DNA of 39,917 nucleotides, from contig OMYR01000040.1 of NCBI GenBank assembly GCA_900315335.1, positions 1-39,917 of the forward strand, written 5' to 3'. Made by a program: the position numbers and the translations under genes. The first letter of the stretch is position 1, and each line of letters opens with the position of its first letter. The notes under the pieces were generated by a model. It searched no databases. It had not been told where the DNA came from and saw only the letters and a program-made list of their open reading frames with translations. This document shows, piece after piece, positions 23,838 through 33,559 of this stretch. Source of the DNA: an uncultured Bacteroidales bacterium. GTDB lineage: Bacteria; Bacteroidota; Bacteroidia; Bacteroidales; P3.

Positions 23838-24302
23838 ATGTCGTTGTTAGTAGGTGTAGAATATTGTAAGACAGATGCACAAGGCAGATTCAAGATGCCT
23901 TCTGCGATAAAGAAGCAATTGGATATTGCTTCCGACAATCGTTACTTTATTCGCAAGAGCATATACAACAACTGTTTGGAAGTATTTACTTACGATAATT
24001 TTCAAAGCGAAGTCGGCGTTTTGAGGCAGAATTTGAATTTATATGACCCTGACAGCAAGAAACTTTATCGTAGATTCATCGAAGGCAATATGCTGGAAAT
24101 GGATTCTTTTGATAGGCTTTTGATTCCCGATGCGATGCGAAATTGGGGACATATACAAAAAGATATTGTAATTATCGGTTCGGGAAGTTTTCTTGAAATA
24201 TGGGACTTGGAAACGTATAACAAAGCCAACGAAGATAACTTCGATTATCAGTTATTGGCCAAAGAATTACTATCAAAAGCCAATGAACCGGTCAGAGAAT
24301 AA
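23838..24302 (+). CDS. mraZ: Transcriptional regulator MraZ
   Basis: A 154-residue protein with two SpoVT/AbrB-like MraZ domains: N-terminal CKTDAQGRFKMPSAIKKQ (about residues 11-28) and C-terminal MDSFDRLLIPDAM (about 92-104). It binds DNA upstream of its own operon and represses the dcw cluster in studied bacteria. It is the first gene of a 13-gene cluster; its last 20 nt overlap the start of rsmH. The ATG at 23838 gives the phylum's normal length. Confidence 0.95.
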   Translation: MSLLVGVEYCKTDAQGRFKMPSAIKKQLDIASDNRYFIRKSIYNNCLEVFTYDNFQSEVGVLRQNLNLYDPDSKKLYRRFIEGNMLEMDSFDRLLIPDAMRNWGHIQKDIVIIGSGSFLEIWDLETYNKANEDNFDYQLLAKELLSKANEPVRE

Positions 24303-25212
24303 TACATATCATATTCCCGTGTTGCTTAATGAATGCCTTGAAGGATTGAATATCAATCCCGACGGTATTTACGTTGATTTAACCTTTGGTGGTGGCGGTC
24401 ATTCAAGGGCGATTTTGGAGCGTTTGAGTGATAAAGGACAGTTATTTGCATTTGACAAAGACAAAGACGCAATAAAAAACGCTATTGATGATGATAGGTT
24501 TTTTCTTATCAACGACGACTATTCAAATATGGCTAAACAACTCAGGTTATATCGTATAACACAAGTCGATGGTATATTGGCAGACCTTGGAATATCTTCT
24601 CACCAGATAGACGACATCGAAAGAGGTTTTTCGTTTCGTGGTGATGCTCCGTTGGACTTACGTATGGATACCGATAGGGTGTTTACCGCTGCCGATGTGG
24701 TCAATACTTATTCGGAAGAGGAGTTAAAGAAATTGTTTTTTGCTTATGCCGAACTTCCGAACGCAAAACAAGTGGCAAGTACTATATGCAAAAAACGTAA
24801 TGAACAATATATCGGCACAACCAATGAATTGTGTGAAGCAATCAAAGGTTTGACAAAACCGAATGTATCCAACAAGTTTTTCGCTCGTGTGTTCCAAGCA
24901 CTGAGAATAGAGGTCAATCACGAGATTGAGTCATTGGAACAAATGCTTAATTCTGTTGAAGGAATTTTGAAAGTCGGCGGCAGATTGGTTGTTATATCCT
25001 ACGAATCTTTGGAAGATAGAAGAGTTAAACATTTAATGCGACAAGGAAATATTGAAGGTAAGGTGGAAAAAGATTTTTACGGCAATATTCTTTCCCCATA
25101 CAAAGAAATAACTCGCAAGCCAATAACTCCAAGCGAAGAAGAACTTAAAGAAAACACACGTTCAAGGAGTGCAAAACTTAGAATAGCGGAAAAGAAAGAT
25201 AAACAAGATTAA
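24283..25212 (+). CDS. rsmH: 16S rRNA (cytosine1402-N4)-methyltransferase RsmH
   Basis: A 309-residue SAM methyltransferase. After the start at 24283 it reads MNRSENNTYHIPVLLNECLE, the usual N-terminus of the family. The SAM motif is VDLTFGGGGHSRAIL, with GILADLGISSHQID and the later RVFQALRIEVNHE. Starting further upstream (24193) would add 30 residues read from mraZ in another frame and is rejected. The 20-nt overlap with mraZ indicates translational coupling. Confidence 0.96.
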   Translation: MNRSENNTYHIPVLLNECLEGLNINPDGIYVDLTFGGGGHSRAILERLSDKGQLFAFDKDKDAIKNAIDDDRFFLINDDYSNMAKQLRLYRITQVDGILADLGISSHQIDDIERGFSFRGDAPLDLRMDTDRVFTAADVVNTYSEEELKKLFFAYAELPNAKQVASTICKKRNEQYIGTTNELCEAIKGLTKPNVSNKFFARVFQALRIEVNHEIESLEQMLNSVEGILKVGGRLVVISYESLEDRRVKHLMRQGNIEGKVEKDFYGNILSPYKEITRKPITPSEEELKENTRSRSAKLRIAEKKDKQD

Positions 25213-25292
25213 TAGCGAAACAAATTAATAAATAGACGAAAAGCAACAATTAAGAAATTTATTAGTGTAAAGACATTTAACCGAACAGCGAT

Positions 25293-25598
25293 ATGGGAGT
25301 TGTAAATAATATATTAACCGGTAAATACATTCAACACGTAACTGCACCAAGGATAAAATTAATTGTTTTGTGTGTGGCGTTGATTGTGGTGTATATAGCC
25401 TTCCGCTATGAGTGTGAAGGGCAGATACGAAACATATCCCGTTTGAGTAAAGAGTTAAGCGAAATTCATTCCAAGTTGGTAAAAACCAAGAGTGAGTATC
25501 AAAAAACCATTTCCATGCAATCTTTGAATACGAGATTGAGCGGTCGTGGTGTTGGTATCAGCGACGAAGCGGTAAAAGAAATAATTATTGTGAAGTGA
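25293..25598 (+). CDS. ftsL: FtsL-like divisome protein
   Basis: A 101-residue bitopic membrane protein: short cytoplasmic N-terminus, membrane helix about residues 23-39 (IKLIVLCVALIVVYIAF), then a periplasmic coiled-coil-prone segment (ISRLSKELSEIHSKLVKTKSEY). Sequence similarity to FtsL is weak, as usual, so the call rests on size, topology and position between rsmH and ftsI. It overlaps ftsI by 4 nt (GTGA). In other bacteria FtsL pairs with FtsB and FtsQ and activates FtsWI. Confidence 0.8.
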   Translation: MGVVNNILTGKYIQHVTAPRIKLIVLCVALIVVYIAFRYECEGQIRNISRLSKELSEIHSKLVKTKSEYQKTISMQSLNTRLSGRGVGISDEAVKEIIIVK

Positions 25599-27679
25599 AA
25601 CAAGGAATAGGAAAAAGATTGAATCTAAAAATTCAAATAATATTGGTAACAATTATTATTTGTTTTGGCGTAATTTTTTTTAAGGCTCTATCCCTTAAAA
25701 CATCAAGCAGAGCGTTGTTTGAGACGATAGAGAACAAAAGAATTATTGCCGAACATTCTTTTCGCGCACCAAGTGGCGATATATATTCCTTTGATAACAC
25801 AACGGGCGAACTTCTATTGCTTGCCACCAATCAACGTTGCTACGATATTTATATGGACTTGGGGCAAGGCGTTATCAGTGCCAAAGGCTCAAAAAGACAA
25901 ACAGGTTGGATTATAGATGAAAAAAAATGGAAAACTCAATTAGATAGTTTATCGATAAAACTTGCCAATCTTTTCCCTGAACGAAACAAAAACCAATGGA
26001 AACAATACCTTCAAACCAATAGAAACAAGAAAAACAGAGGAACACTTATCGCCAAAATGGCAAGTGAAGACAAATACAAAGAACTTAAATCCTATAAACT
26101 CGTACGACACGCTATTTTCGGAGAATTGAAATACAAGCGAATTTATCCTTATGGCGATATGGCTCGTAGAACAATAGGTATTGAGTATATAGACAACGGA
26201 GAATCGAAACGTAACGGTATTGACGGCTATTATGCAGAACGTTTGCAAGGTAGTGTAGGCAAAAGATTGGAAAGGAAAATCGCTCCGGGTTTGTGGATTC
26301 CTATCAACGACACAATGTCAATCCGCCCGAAGAATGGTGATGATATTATAACAACGATAGACGTTCCTTTGCAGGAGTTGGCACAAAACGCCCTTAGAAA
26401 ATGTTTGGATAGCAATGATGCAAGACAAGGCACGGTTATCCTTATGGAAACCAAAACGGGATACGTTAAAGCATTGGCTTCCTATACAAGAAAAGACGAA
26501 CATGAATATTACGAAGATTTGAATGTCGCTGTCGGCAGTACTTTTGAGCCCGGAAGCACATACAAGATAGTAACGGCAATGATGCTTTTGGACAAAGGGC
26601 TGTGCGATACTGCAATAATGGTTCCGACAGGAATGAAAGAGTTTCAAGGAGCAAGCAAGCCGATATACGATGTAAATAAAAAAGGACCAGATAAGCAAGT
26701 GTCGTTGGCTCGTTCGTTGGAAATATCGTCCAATGTAGCCATAAGTTCGTTGGTTTATGATTTATTCGGTCAAGATATTCATTCCCGACAACAGTTTGCA
26801 AGGGAATTGCAAGAATATTTCCCCTACAAAAAATTAGAGTGTGATATAAAAGTTCATGAACCTCAACCAAAGATAGGTTCAAGTAAGTATGTCGATGATA
26901 TGTTGCGTATGTCTTTTGGCTACGTTACTTCAATCACTCCTTTGCAACTACTCGCCTTTTATAACGGTATTGCAAACAACGGCGTGATGCTTAAACCCAA
27001 ATTTGTCAAGAGTGTTATGAGGGATAAGAAAATAATTCAAAATTTCGCTCCCGATACAATCAAAAGACAGATGTGCAAACCTGCTACTTTAAGTCAAATT
27101 CAAAATATTTTGAAAGGTGTTGTCAAACACGGCACAGGTAGAAGACTGTCTTCGGCATCTTATGGTATTGCAGGCAAAAGTGGTACGGCGGAAGTGAATT
27201 ATACCGGTACTGTCAAAAGTAGAGACCGTTTGCACAGAGCATCATTTGTGGGATATTTCCCGGCCGATAACCCTCAATATTCTTGTATAGTCATAATTTG
27301 CGAACCCAAAGGCGGCGTAACGCATGGTGGTGATTTGGCTGCCCCTGTATTTAGGGAAATAAGTGATAGAGTAATGGGTGTCAATGCACAGAAAACCGAA
27401 CTTACCAAAGCAAATAAACCAAAGCAAACAGAAGTTGTCGATGTCGCACTTGCAAAAGACCAAAGAAAGATGCAAATATCCAAAGCGTTGGATACGAAAA
27501 CGACGCCTAATGTTAAAGGTTGGAATATAAAAGATGCAGTATATGTTTTACAGAAATTAGGATACAAAGTTAAGTTTGAGGGTTACGGAAAAGTTACGTC
27601 TCAAAGTATTGCGCCAAAAACAGAAGTAAAGCAAGGCTCTGTAATCAAACTGACTTTGTCGCATGGAAAGGATAAATAA
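25595..27679 (+). CDS. ftsI: Septal peptidoglycan transpeptidase FtsI (PBP3) with PASTA domain
   Basis: A 694-residue class B penicillin-binding protein. Membrane helix about residues 12-30, then the pedestal domain. The transpeptidase domain has catalytic S321 in EPGSTYK, S378-S-N380, and K528-S-G. The C-terminal about 60 residues form one PASTA domain (PNVKGWNIKDAVYVLQKLGY). Translation begins at GTG 25595, which overlaps the ftsL stop (GTGA). It partners FtsW, encoded 3.4 kb downstream, in building septal wall. Confidence 0.95.
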   Translation: MKQGIGKRLNLKIQIILVTIIICFGVIFFKALSLKTSSRALFETIENKRIIAEHSFRAPSGDIYSFDNTTGELLLLATNQRCYDIYMDLGQGVISAKGSKRQTGWIIDEKKWKTQLDSLSIKLANLFPERNKNQWKQYLQTNRNKKNRGTLIAKMASEDKYKELKSYKLVRHAIFGELKYKRIYPYGDMARRTIGIEYIDNGESKRNGIDGYYAERLQGSVGKRLERKIAPGLWIPINDTMSIRPKNGDDIITTIDVPLQELAQNALRKCLDSNDARQGTVILMETKTGYVKALASYTRKDEHEYYEDLNVAVGSTFEPGSTYKIVTAMMLLDKGLCDTAIMVPTGMKEFQGASKPIYDVNKKGPDKQVSLARSLEISSNVAISSLVYDLFGQDIHSRQQFARELQEYFPYKKLECDIKVHEPQPKIGSSKYVDDMLRMSFGYVTSITPLQLLAFYNGIANNGVMLKPKFVKSVMRDKKIIQNFAPDTIKRQMCKPATLSQIQNILKGVVKHGTGRRLSSASYGIAGKSGTAEVNYTGTVKSRDRLHRASFVGYFPADNPQYSCIVIICEPKGGVTHGGDLAAPVFREISDRVMGVNAQKTELTKANKPKQTEVVDVALAKDQRKMQISKALDTKTTPNVKGWNIKDAVYVLQKLGYKVKFEGYGKVTSQSIAPKTEVKQGSVIKLTLSHGKDK

Positions 27680-27680
27680 A

Positions 27681-29255
27681 ATGAAGAAATTAAAAGATAT
27701 ATTACACGGATTTCAATTCAAAACTTATGCTTTGCAATCGCAGGGTTTGGTTGAAACGCACTACGATAGCGAAACAGAAAACAAGGATATTGAAGGCATT
27801 GCTTTTGATTCTCGCAAAGTGAAATCAAACTTTTTGTTCGTTGCCGAAAAAGGAGAAGTAACGGACGGACATCTTTATATCGAAAAAGCAATAATTAATG
27901 GTGCGACAGCAATTGTATTTGATAATCTGAAAAGTATTGATACTGCAAAATTAATCACTCACATCAGTAAAATAATATTAAACACTGATGAAATAGTGTT
28001 AAACACTAATTTGGTCTTTATTGAAGTTGATAGTTCGTCTTTTGCATTGGCTCAAATTTCGTGTAATTTCTATGATAATCCTTCACATAAACTAAACCTT
28101 ATAGGTATAACCGGCACTAATGGAAAGACTACAACGGTTACTCTTTTGTATGAGTTATTCACTCGTTTGGGATATAAATGCGGTAAAATCTCGACAATAG
28201 AAAATATAATCGTAGATAAAGTTCTTCCGACCGAAAGAACAACCCCTGACAGCATAACTCTGAATGAATTGATGAGCGAAATGGTCAATCAAGGTTGTAG
28301 GTATGTGTTTATGGAGGTAAGTTCTCATTCTGTTGTGCAAAATCGTATTGCCGGATTGAACTTCACGGGAGCGATATTCTCCAATATAACATTGGACCAC
28401 TTGGATTACCACAAGACTTTCGCAGCATATATCAAGGCGAAGAAGAAATTTTTTGACGATTTACCTAAAACCGCTTTTGCTTTGACCAATAAAGACGACA
28501 AAAACGGTATGGTAATGTTGCAAAACACCAAAGCGAAGAAATATTCTTATTGTTTGGAAAATGCCGACAGCGATTTCAAAGCCAAAGTGCTTGAAGACTC
28601 TTTTGCAGGTATGTTGTTGGATATTGCAGGCAAGGAAGTGTTTGTGCCAATGGTGGGACGATTCAATGCTTATAACATATTATGTGTTTATTCAACTGCC
28701 ATACTTCTTGGAGCGGACAAGATGGAAGTCTTGAAAAACATATCATTGTTAAAAGCAGCAAAGGGAAGATTTGAAATATATCCTTTGAAAAACGGAGCAT
28801 ACGGAATAATCGATTACGCACACACACCCGATGCGGTAGAAAACGTATTGGGTACGATAAACGATTGCAGGAATTTGTCTTCAAAGCAGGCAAAAATATT
28901 TACAGTGATAGGCTGCGGGGGAAATAGGGATAAATCCAAGCGACCTCTTATGGCTCAGATAGCATATAAGATGAGTGAAATGACAATACTTACAACGGAC
29001 AATCCACGTAATGAAAAACCAGAAGATATTATAGAAGATATGTCAAAAGGATTGGACGAAGATTTTACGAATAAATTTGTCGGTGAGCATAAAGTGTTAA
29101 AGATTACAGACAGAAGAGAAGCCATAAAAGTGGCTAAACTAATGGCTCAAAAAGGAGATATAATATTGGTAGCAGGAAAAGGACATGAGAATTATCAAGA
29201 GGTCGAAGGAGTAAAACATCACTTTGACGATAAAGAGGAATTGCTTAGCGAATAA
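27681..29255 (+). CDS. murE: UDP-MurNAc-tripeptide synthetase MurE, with an in-frame repeat insertion
   Basis: A 524-residue Mur ligase adding the third residue of the stem peptide. The P-loop is GTNGKTT at 145-151. DNPR at 440-443 marks a meso-diaminopimelate-specific enzyme. Also present are HLDYHKTF and DYAHTPDAVE. Start at 27681, 1 nt after the ftsI stop, preferred over the in-frame ATG at 27663. Residues about 90-111 are encoded by a full copy of the dispersed palindromic repeat (27948-28012). They lie in the N-terminal domain between IDTAK and LVFIEVDSSS, where homologues have a short loop. Removing them restores the expected length, and all motifs are intact, so the enzyme is probably functional. 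Confidence 0.95.
   Translation: MKKLKDILHGFQFKTYALQSQGLVETHYDSETENKDIEGIAFDSRKVKSNFLFVAEKGEVTDGHLYIEKAIINGATAIVFDNLKSIDTAKLITHISKIILNTDEIVLNTNLVFIEVDSSSFALAQISCNFYDNPSHKLNLIGITGTNGKTTTVTLLYELFTRLGYKCGKISTIENIIVDKVLPTERTTPDSITLNELMSEMVNQGCRYVFMEVSSHSVVQNRIAGLNFTGAIFSNITLDHLDYHKTFAAYIKAKKKFFDDLPKTAFALTNKDDKNGMVMLQNTKAKKYSYCLENADSDFKAKVLEDSFAGMLLDIAGKEVFVPMVGRFNAYNILCVYSTAILLGADKMEVLKNISLLKAAKGRFEIYPLKNGAYGIIDYAHTPDAVENVLGTINDCRNLSSKQAKIFTVIGCGGNRDKSKRPLMAQIAYKMSEMTILTTDNPRNEKPEDIIEDMSKGLDEDFTNKFVGEHKVLKITDRREAIKVAKLMAQKGDIILVAGKGHENYQEVEGVKHHFDDKEELLSE
27948..28012. repeat. Dispersed palindromic repeat, in-frame copy inside murE
   Basis: AAATTAATCACTCACATCAG, TAAAATAATATTAAACACTG, ATGAAATAGTGTTAAACACT, then AATTT. 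The last part equals the intergenic copies almost base for base. Encoded peptide: LITHISKIILNTDEIVLNTN. Confidence 0.88.
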
Positions 29256-29328
29256 TTTGGTTTACGTAATTGTTTTGAAAATAAATGATATTAAAGAAAT
29301 AATATATAAAAAGAAAAATTAGGAATCT

Positions 29329-30582
29329 ATGTTGTACTATTTGTTTAATTGGTTAGATGTAAATTTTGATTTTCCGGGAGCGGGAGTATTTCAATATATT
29401 TCTTTCCGTGCGGCATCGGCAGCAATATTGTCGTTGCTTATAACGATAATATTTGGCGGCAAACTTATAGGATTACTTAAAAGACAGCAGATAGGAGAAA
29501 CCGTCAGAGATTTAGGACTTGCAGGACAAAAGGAAAAGGAAGGTACTCCAACTATGGGAGGACTTATAATTTTGTTTGCCATACTTGTGCCGGTGCTTTT
29601 GTTTTGTAAATTGGACAACATATATATAATAATAATGTTGATAACTACCGTTTGGTTGGGATTATTGGGCTTTGCAGACGATTATATAAAAGTCTTTAAG
29701 AAACGCAAAGAAGGAATGAACGGTTGGTGCAAGATAGCAGGACAGGTGGCTTTGGGTATAATCGTAGGTGGTATGATGTTTTTTAGTAACGATATAGTCA
29801 TCAAAGAAAAACAAGATGTGGCAACATATACTCAGACGCACAATTTACAAGTGGAAAGTGCTTATAACAAAGCGAAGCAACAATTCACCAAAGAAAGTAC
29901 AAGAAGTACAAAAACGACAATACCTTTTGTAAAAGGTCATGAAATAGATTATAGCAAATTAATCAAATTTGTAGGAAAAGATTATAAGGATTGGGCGTGG
30001 ATAATTTTCATTCCGATAGTTATTTTTATAATTACCGCTGTAAGTAATGGTGCAAACTTAACCGACGGAATAGACGGCCTTGCGACAGGGACAAGTGCGA
30101 TAATAGGCTCAACGCTCGGCATCTTGGCATGGATTAGCGGAAATATAATATTCGCCAATTACTTAAATATAATGTATATACCTAATATTGGAGAATTGAC
30201 CATATTTATGTCCGCATTTGTGGGAGCGACCATAGGATTTCTTTGGTACAATACATATCCTGCACAGGTATTTATGGGCGATACGGGTTCTTTGGCAATA
30301 GGAGGAATAATTGCAGTATTCGCTATATTGATAAGAAAGGAATGGCTTTTACCTATACTTTGCGGAATATTCTTATTGGAAAGTGTGAGCGTTATGATGC
30401 AAGTATCGTATTTCAAATACACTAAAAAGAAATATGGGGAAGGTCGAAGAATATTTCTCATGACACCAATACATCATCATTTTCAAAAGAAAGGTTGGCA
30501 TGAAAGTAAAATCGTACAGCGATTCTTTTTAATCAGTATAATATTGGCAGTAATAACAGTGATAACCTTAAAACTAAGATAA
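29329..30582 (+). CDS. mraY: Phospho-MurNAc-pentapeptide translocase MraY
   Basis: A 417-residue inner-membrane enzyme that moves phospho-MurNAc-pentapeptide to undecaprenyl phosphate, making lipid I. Catalytic aspartates lie in GFADDYIK (about residues 117-124), [12 protein letters not shown] (about 243-254) and [12 protein letters not shown] (about 316-327); the [11 protein letters not shown] loop follows. About 60 polar residues between 165 and 222 (KEKQDVATY through DYSKLIKF) form an extra loop typical of Bacteroidota MraY. It starts 73 nt after murE and ends 6 nt before the murD relic. Confidence 0.96.
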   Translation: MLYYLFNWLDVNFDFPGAGVFQYISFRAASAAILSLLITIIFGGKLIGLLKRQQIGETVRDLGLAGQKEKEGTPTMGGLIILFAILVPVLLFCKLDNIYIIIMLITTVWLGLLGFADDYIKVFKKRKEGMNGWCKIAGQVALGIIVGGMMFFSNDIVIKEKQDVATYTQTHNLQVESAYNKAKQQFTKESTRSTKTTIPFVKGHEIDYSKLIKFVGKDYKDWAWIIFIPIVIFIITAVSNGANLTDGIDGLATGTSAIIGSTLGILAWISGNIIFANYLNIMYIPNIGELTIFMSAFVGATIGFLWYNTYPAQVFMGDTGSLAIGGIIAVFAILIRKEWLLPILCGIFLLESVSVMMQVSYFKYTKKKYGEGRRIFLMTPIHHHFQKKGWHESKIVQRFFLISIILAVITVITLKLR

Positions 30583-30588
30583 ACAACT

Positions 30589-31074
30589 ATGACGATAGAA
30601 GATTTAGCATCGGCAAATCAAGCAAGTAAATATACATTGAAATCAGAGAGAACATACGCAAACATAAGACAGATGCGAAACAGCAATCTTATGCGTGGTT
30701 TCCTTGTAAAGCATAATGCTAATGTAACAAAGGTGGCTACCATAGGAGGAGTAGATTTCATTGACGCTACAAGTATTGCTAACATTAATGCTGCGTGGTT
30801 GTTTTTCGAGAAACTCAATAAGAATGTAGTTTGCGTAATTTGTGCAGACAAAGGTTGCGAAGCCAATATAAAAAGACAGATATATGAAGTCGGCATAAAA
30901 CTTAAAAACATAATCTTCACCGATACAGATAAACAAAACATCGAAGAGAATGTATGGATTGCTAAACATATATCGAGTAATGACGATTGCGTAGTATTTT
31001 TGTCATTTAATCAAGACGAGACAACAAGACGTGAAATGGCAAAATTATTTAGTGATACTGTTATCGCAATGTGA
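30589..31074 (+). CDS. Truncated MurD-like protein (C-terminal domain only) in the murD slot
   Basis: A 161-residue ORF placed exactly where murD sits in this cluster. Residues about 48-160 resemble the MurD C-terminal domain: ATIGGVDFIDATSIANINAAW against the family's GVxFINDSKATNVNxxWYA, and CADKG at 85-89 against GGxDKG. The N-terminal UDP-binding and central ATPase domains (about 290 residues) are absent, with no P-loop. The lysine of the DSKATN motif is replaced, and the SPxxASFDxFKxYxxRG substrate segment is missing. It cannot be a ligase by itself. The frame is open and spacing is tight (6 nt after mraY, 12 nt before ftsW), so it is either a retained pseudo-enzyme or a remnant kept for translational coupling. 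Confidence 0.72.
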   Translation: MTIEDLASANQASKYTLKSERTYANIRQMRNSNLMRGFLVKHNANVTKVATIGGVDFIDATSIANINAAWLFFEKLNKNVVCVICADKGCEANIKRQIYEVGIKLKNIIFTDTDKQNIEENVWIAKHISSNDDCVVFLSFNQDETTRREMAKLFSDTVIAM

Positions 31075-31086
31075 GAAACTATTTGA

Positions 31087-32361
31087 ATGATATTAAACAC
31101 CATGGCAAGGATTAAAGGTAAAATATTAAGGGGTGATGCCGGCATTTGGACTTTTTATATAGCATTGATTTTTATCAGTGCCGTAGAGGTTCTCTCTGCT
31201 ATGGGGAAATTGATAGGACAAGGTAGTTATTGGCCGTTGTTTATCCGTCATTATGCATGGTTGGCCATAGGTTTTGCGGCTTGTTGGATTTTTCACACGA
31301 TAGATTACCGAAAAATAACGCGATATTTGAAGCTTTTACTCATAGTATCCATTGTACTTGTGATATTACCATACTTTGTGGCGTTGATTAATCATCAAAG
31401 TATATCTGTTGCAAGGTGGATACGCATACCTATGGGCTTTTTAACATTTCAATTTCAGCCGTCGGAAATAACTAAATACATTACCATATTTTATATTGCC
31501 TGCGGTATGGCATCAAATCAAGACAAAATAAAAAGTAAAGAAGTTTTTTGGTCTTTAATGCTTCCGTTACTTTTGGTATGCGGTTTGATTTTCATATCTA
31601 ATTTTTCTACAACCATATTAATATTTGTAACATGTTTTATACTTATGTGGTTAGGGGGAGTTAATGGCAAATATTTGACACTAACAGCCGTTGTTTTGGT
31701 TGCAGGATTGGCTTTATTGTTATTGATTGCATATGTAAATTCCGATGTTGCAGGATTTGGGCGTTTAGGCACTGTCATAAGCAGATTAAGCGGTCGTATG
31801 GATAATGATTTTACGGAAATCAACCAAATAAATCAAGCATTAATCGCAGTATCTACCGGAGGTTTGGCCGGTAGTGGTATAGGTCAGAGTGTTCAATCGA
31901 GATTTTTGGAAGAAGGACATAATGATTTTATATTTTCAATAATTTTAGAAGAAGGTGGATTGTGGTTAGGCGGTTTTGTAATTTTATTTTACATAGTACT
32001 AATATATAGAATGTTTATGGTTGCAAGACGGACGCAAGGTTATTTCGGATTGTTCGCTTGTTTAGGTTTTGCGATAGTTATGGCGTTGCAAACATTGATT
32101 AATATGGGCGTTGCGGTCGGATTACTACCCGTAACAGGACAAACATTACCTTTTATATCTTATGGCGGTACTTCGTTTTTGTTTGCAAGCATTTGTTTAG
32201 GAATAGTACTCAATATAAGCAGAACGGCGGATACGTCGGAAGTAATATATTCTGGCGAAGAAAAATTACAAGCAGCACAGGAGCAGACATCAGACGATAG
32301 TAAGCAGGCAAGTGATGAAGAACAATCAACAGATGAAGACGATTTGTCGAAAGATAAATAA
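31087..32361 (+). CDS. ftsW: Septal glycosyltransferase FtsW
   Basis: A 424-residue SEDS polymerase with about ten membrane helices. Motifs are SVARWIRIPMGF and QFQPSEITKY, the loop GHNDFIFSIILEEGG (about residues 277-291) and TGQTLPFISYGGTSFLF (about 346-362). The C-terminal about 40 residues are acidic and Ser/Gln-rich (EEQSTDEDDLSKDK), a cytoplasmic tail. Start 31087 is listed; MARIKGKILRGD at 31102 also fits the family. It polymerises glycan with FtsI and follows the murD relic by 12 nt. Confidence 0.95.
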   Translation: MILNTMARIKGKILRGDAGIWTFYIALIFISAVEVLSAMGKLIGQGSYWPLFIRHYAWLAIGFAACWIFHTIDYRKITRYLKLLLIVSIVLVILPYFVALINHQSISVARWIRIPMGFLTFQFQPSEITKYITIFYIACGMASNQDKIKSKEVFWSLMLPLLLVCGLIFISNFSTTILIFVTCFILMWLGGVNGKYLTLTAVVLVAGLALLLLIAYVNSDVAGFGRLGTVISRLSGRMDNDFTEINQINQALIAVSTGGLAGSGIGQSVQSRFLEEGHNDFIFSIILEEGGLWLGGFVILFYIVLIYRMFMVARRTQGYFGLFACLGFAIVMALQTLINMGVAVGLLPVTGQTLPFISYGGTSFLFASICLGIVLNISRTADTSEVIYSGEEKLQAAQEQTSDDSKQASDEEQSTDEDDLSKDK

Positions 32362-32403
32362 TAGATAATAGAAATACGGTAACAAAACATACAATTAAGT
32401 AAT

Positions 32404-33528
32404 ATGAGAGCAATAATCAGTGGAGGTGGAACAGGAGGACATATATTTCCTGCAATAGCCATAGCCAATGTAATCAAAGCACACGACAACACAAGTGAAA
32501 TACTTTTTGTCGGAGCAGAAAGTAAAATGGAGATGCAAAAAGTTCCACAAGCAGGCTACAAAATTGTCGGCTTGAAAATAGCAGGTTTTCAGAGAAAAAA
32601 ACTCTGGAAGAATATTACATTGCCGTATAAAATGATTGCTTGCTCATTAAAAGCGAAAAGCATAATAAAAGACTTTAAGCCCGATGTTGTAATAGGTGTT
32701 GGCGGTTATGCTTCTTGGGCTATATTGAAACAAGCACAAAATTTGAACATTCCTACTTTGCTTCAAGAGCAAAACTCCCTTGCGGGCAAGAGCAATCAAA
32801 TACTTGCCAAGAAAGCCAAAAAGATTTGCGTGGCGTATGATGGCATGGATAAATTCTTTGAAAAGGACAAGATAGTATTTACCGGTAATCCGATAAGAAA
32901 GAATATAACGTTTTTGCAAGACCGTATGGCGGAACTTAAATCAATGGCTATAAAAGAATTTGGTCTGATTGCCGATAAGAAAACTATACTTGTTACTGGC
33001 GGCAGTCTTGGTGCGGGTACGATAAATAAAGCCATAGAAAACCATTTACAATACTTTATTGACAATGATATACAACTATTGTGGCAAACAGGTAAGTTTT
33101 ATTACAATGGAATAATCGAAAGAACGAAATCATTGTTGGAAACTTCGCCAAAAGCAAAAGAACTTATACATATTAATGAATTTATTTTCGATATGGATAA
33201 GGCTTACAGTGTTTGTGATGTTATAATTGCTCGTGCAGGTGCTTTAAGCATAAGTGAGTTATGTTTGGTCGGTAAACCTGTTATCCTTGTTCCTTCACCT
33301 AATGTTGCGGAAGACCATCAAACAAAAAATGCAATGGCGTTGGTAAATAAAAACGCAGCCCTTATGATTAAGGATTGCGAATTACAAGATAAAATGACGG
33401 CTGCTTTGACTGATTTATTAAAAGATGAAAACAAAATGACGACTTTGGGAAAGAATATCCTAAGTCTTGGTGTTAAAGATGCCGATGAAAGAATTTTTAA
33501 GGAGATTAAAGCAATTATTGACAAATAA
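32404..33528 (+). CDS. murG: UDP-GlcNAc:lipid I GlcNAc transferase MurG
   Basis: A 374-residue peripheral membrane GT28 enzyme making lipid II. Glycine-rich SGGGTGGHIFPA at 6-17; IGVGGYAS and QEQNSLAGKSN follow; the donor site has VTGGSLGAG (about 198-206), and RAGALSISEL and PSPNVAEDHQTKNA near the end. Length is typical. murC starts 31 nt after the stop. Confidence 0.96.
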   Translation: MRAIISGGGTGGHIFPAIAIANVIKAHDNTSEILFVGAESKMEMQKVPQAGYKIVGLKIAGFQRKKLWKNITLPYKMIACSLKAKSIIKDFKPDVVIGVGGYASWAILKQAQNLNIPTLLQEQNSLAGKSNQILAKKAKKICVAYDGMDKFFEKDKIVFTGNPIRKNITFLQDRMAELKSMAIKEFGLIADKKTILVTGGSLGAGTINKAIENHLQYFIDNDIQLLWQTGKFYYNGIIERTKSLLETSPKAKELIHINEFIFDMDKAYSVCDVIIARAGALSISELCLVGKPVILVPSPNVAEDHQTKNAMALVNKNAALMIKDCELQDKMTAALTDLLKDENKMTTLGKNILSLGVKDADERIFKEIKAIIDK

Positions 33529-33559
33529 ACCGAAAAACATAAAACGAAAGCAAAAAAAG

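Noticed and set aside
24193-24282. Upstream start for rsmH
   Set aside because: The extra 30 residues are an alternative frame of mraZ; MNRSENNTYHIPVLLNE at 24283 is the family N-terminus.
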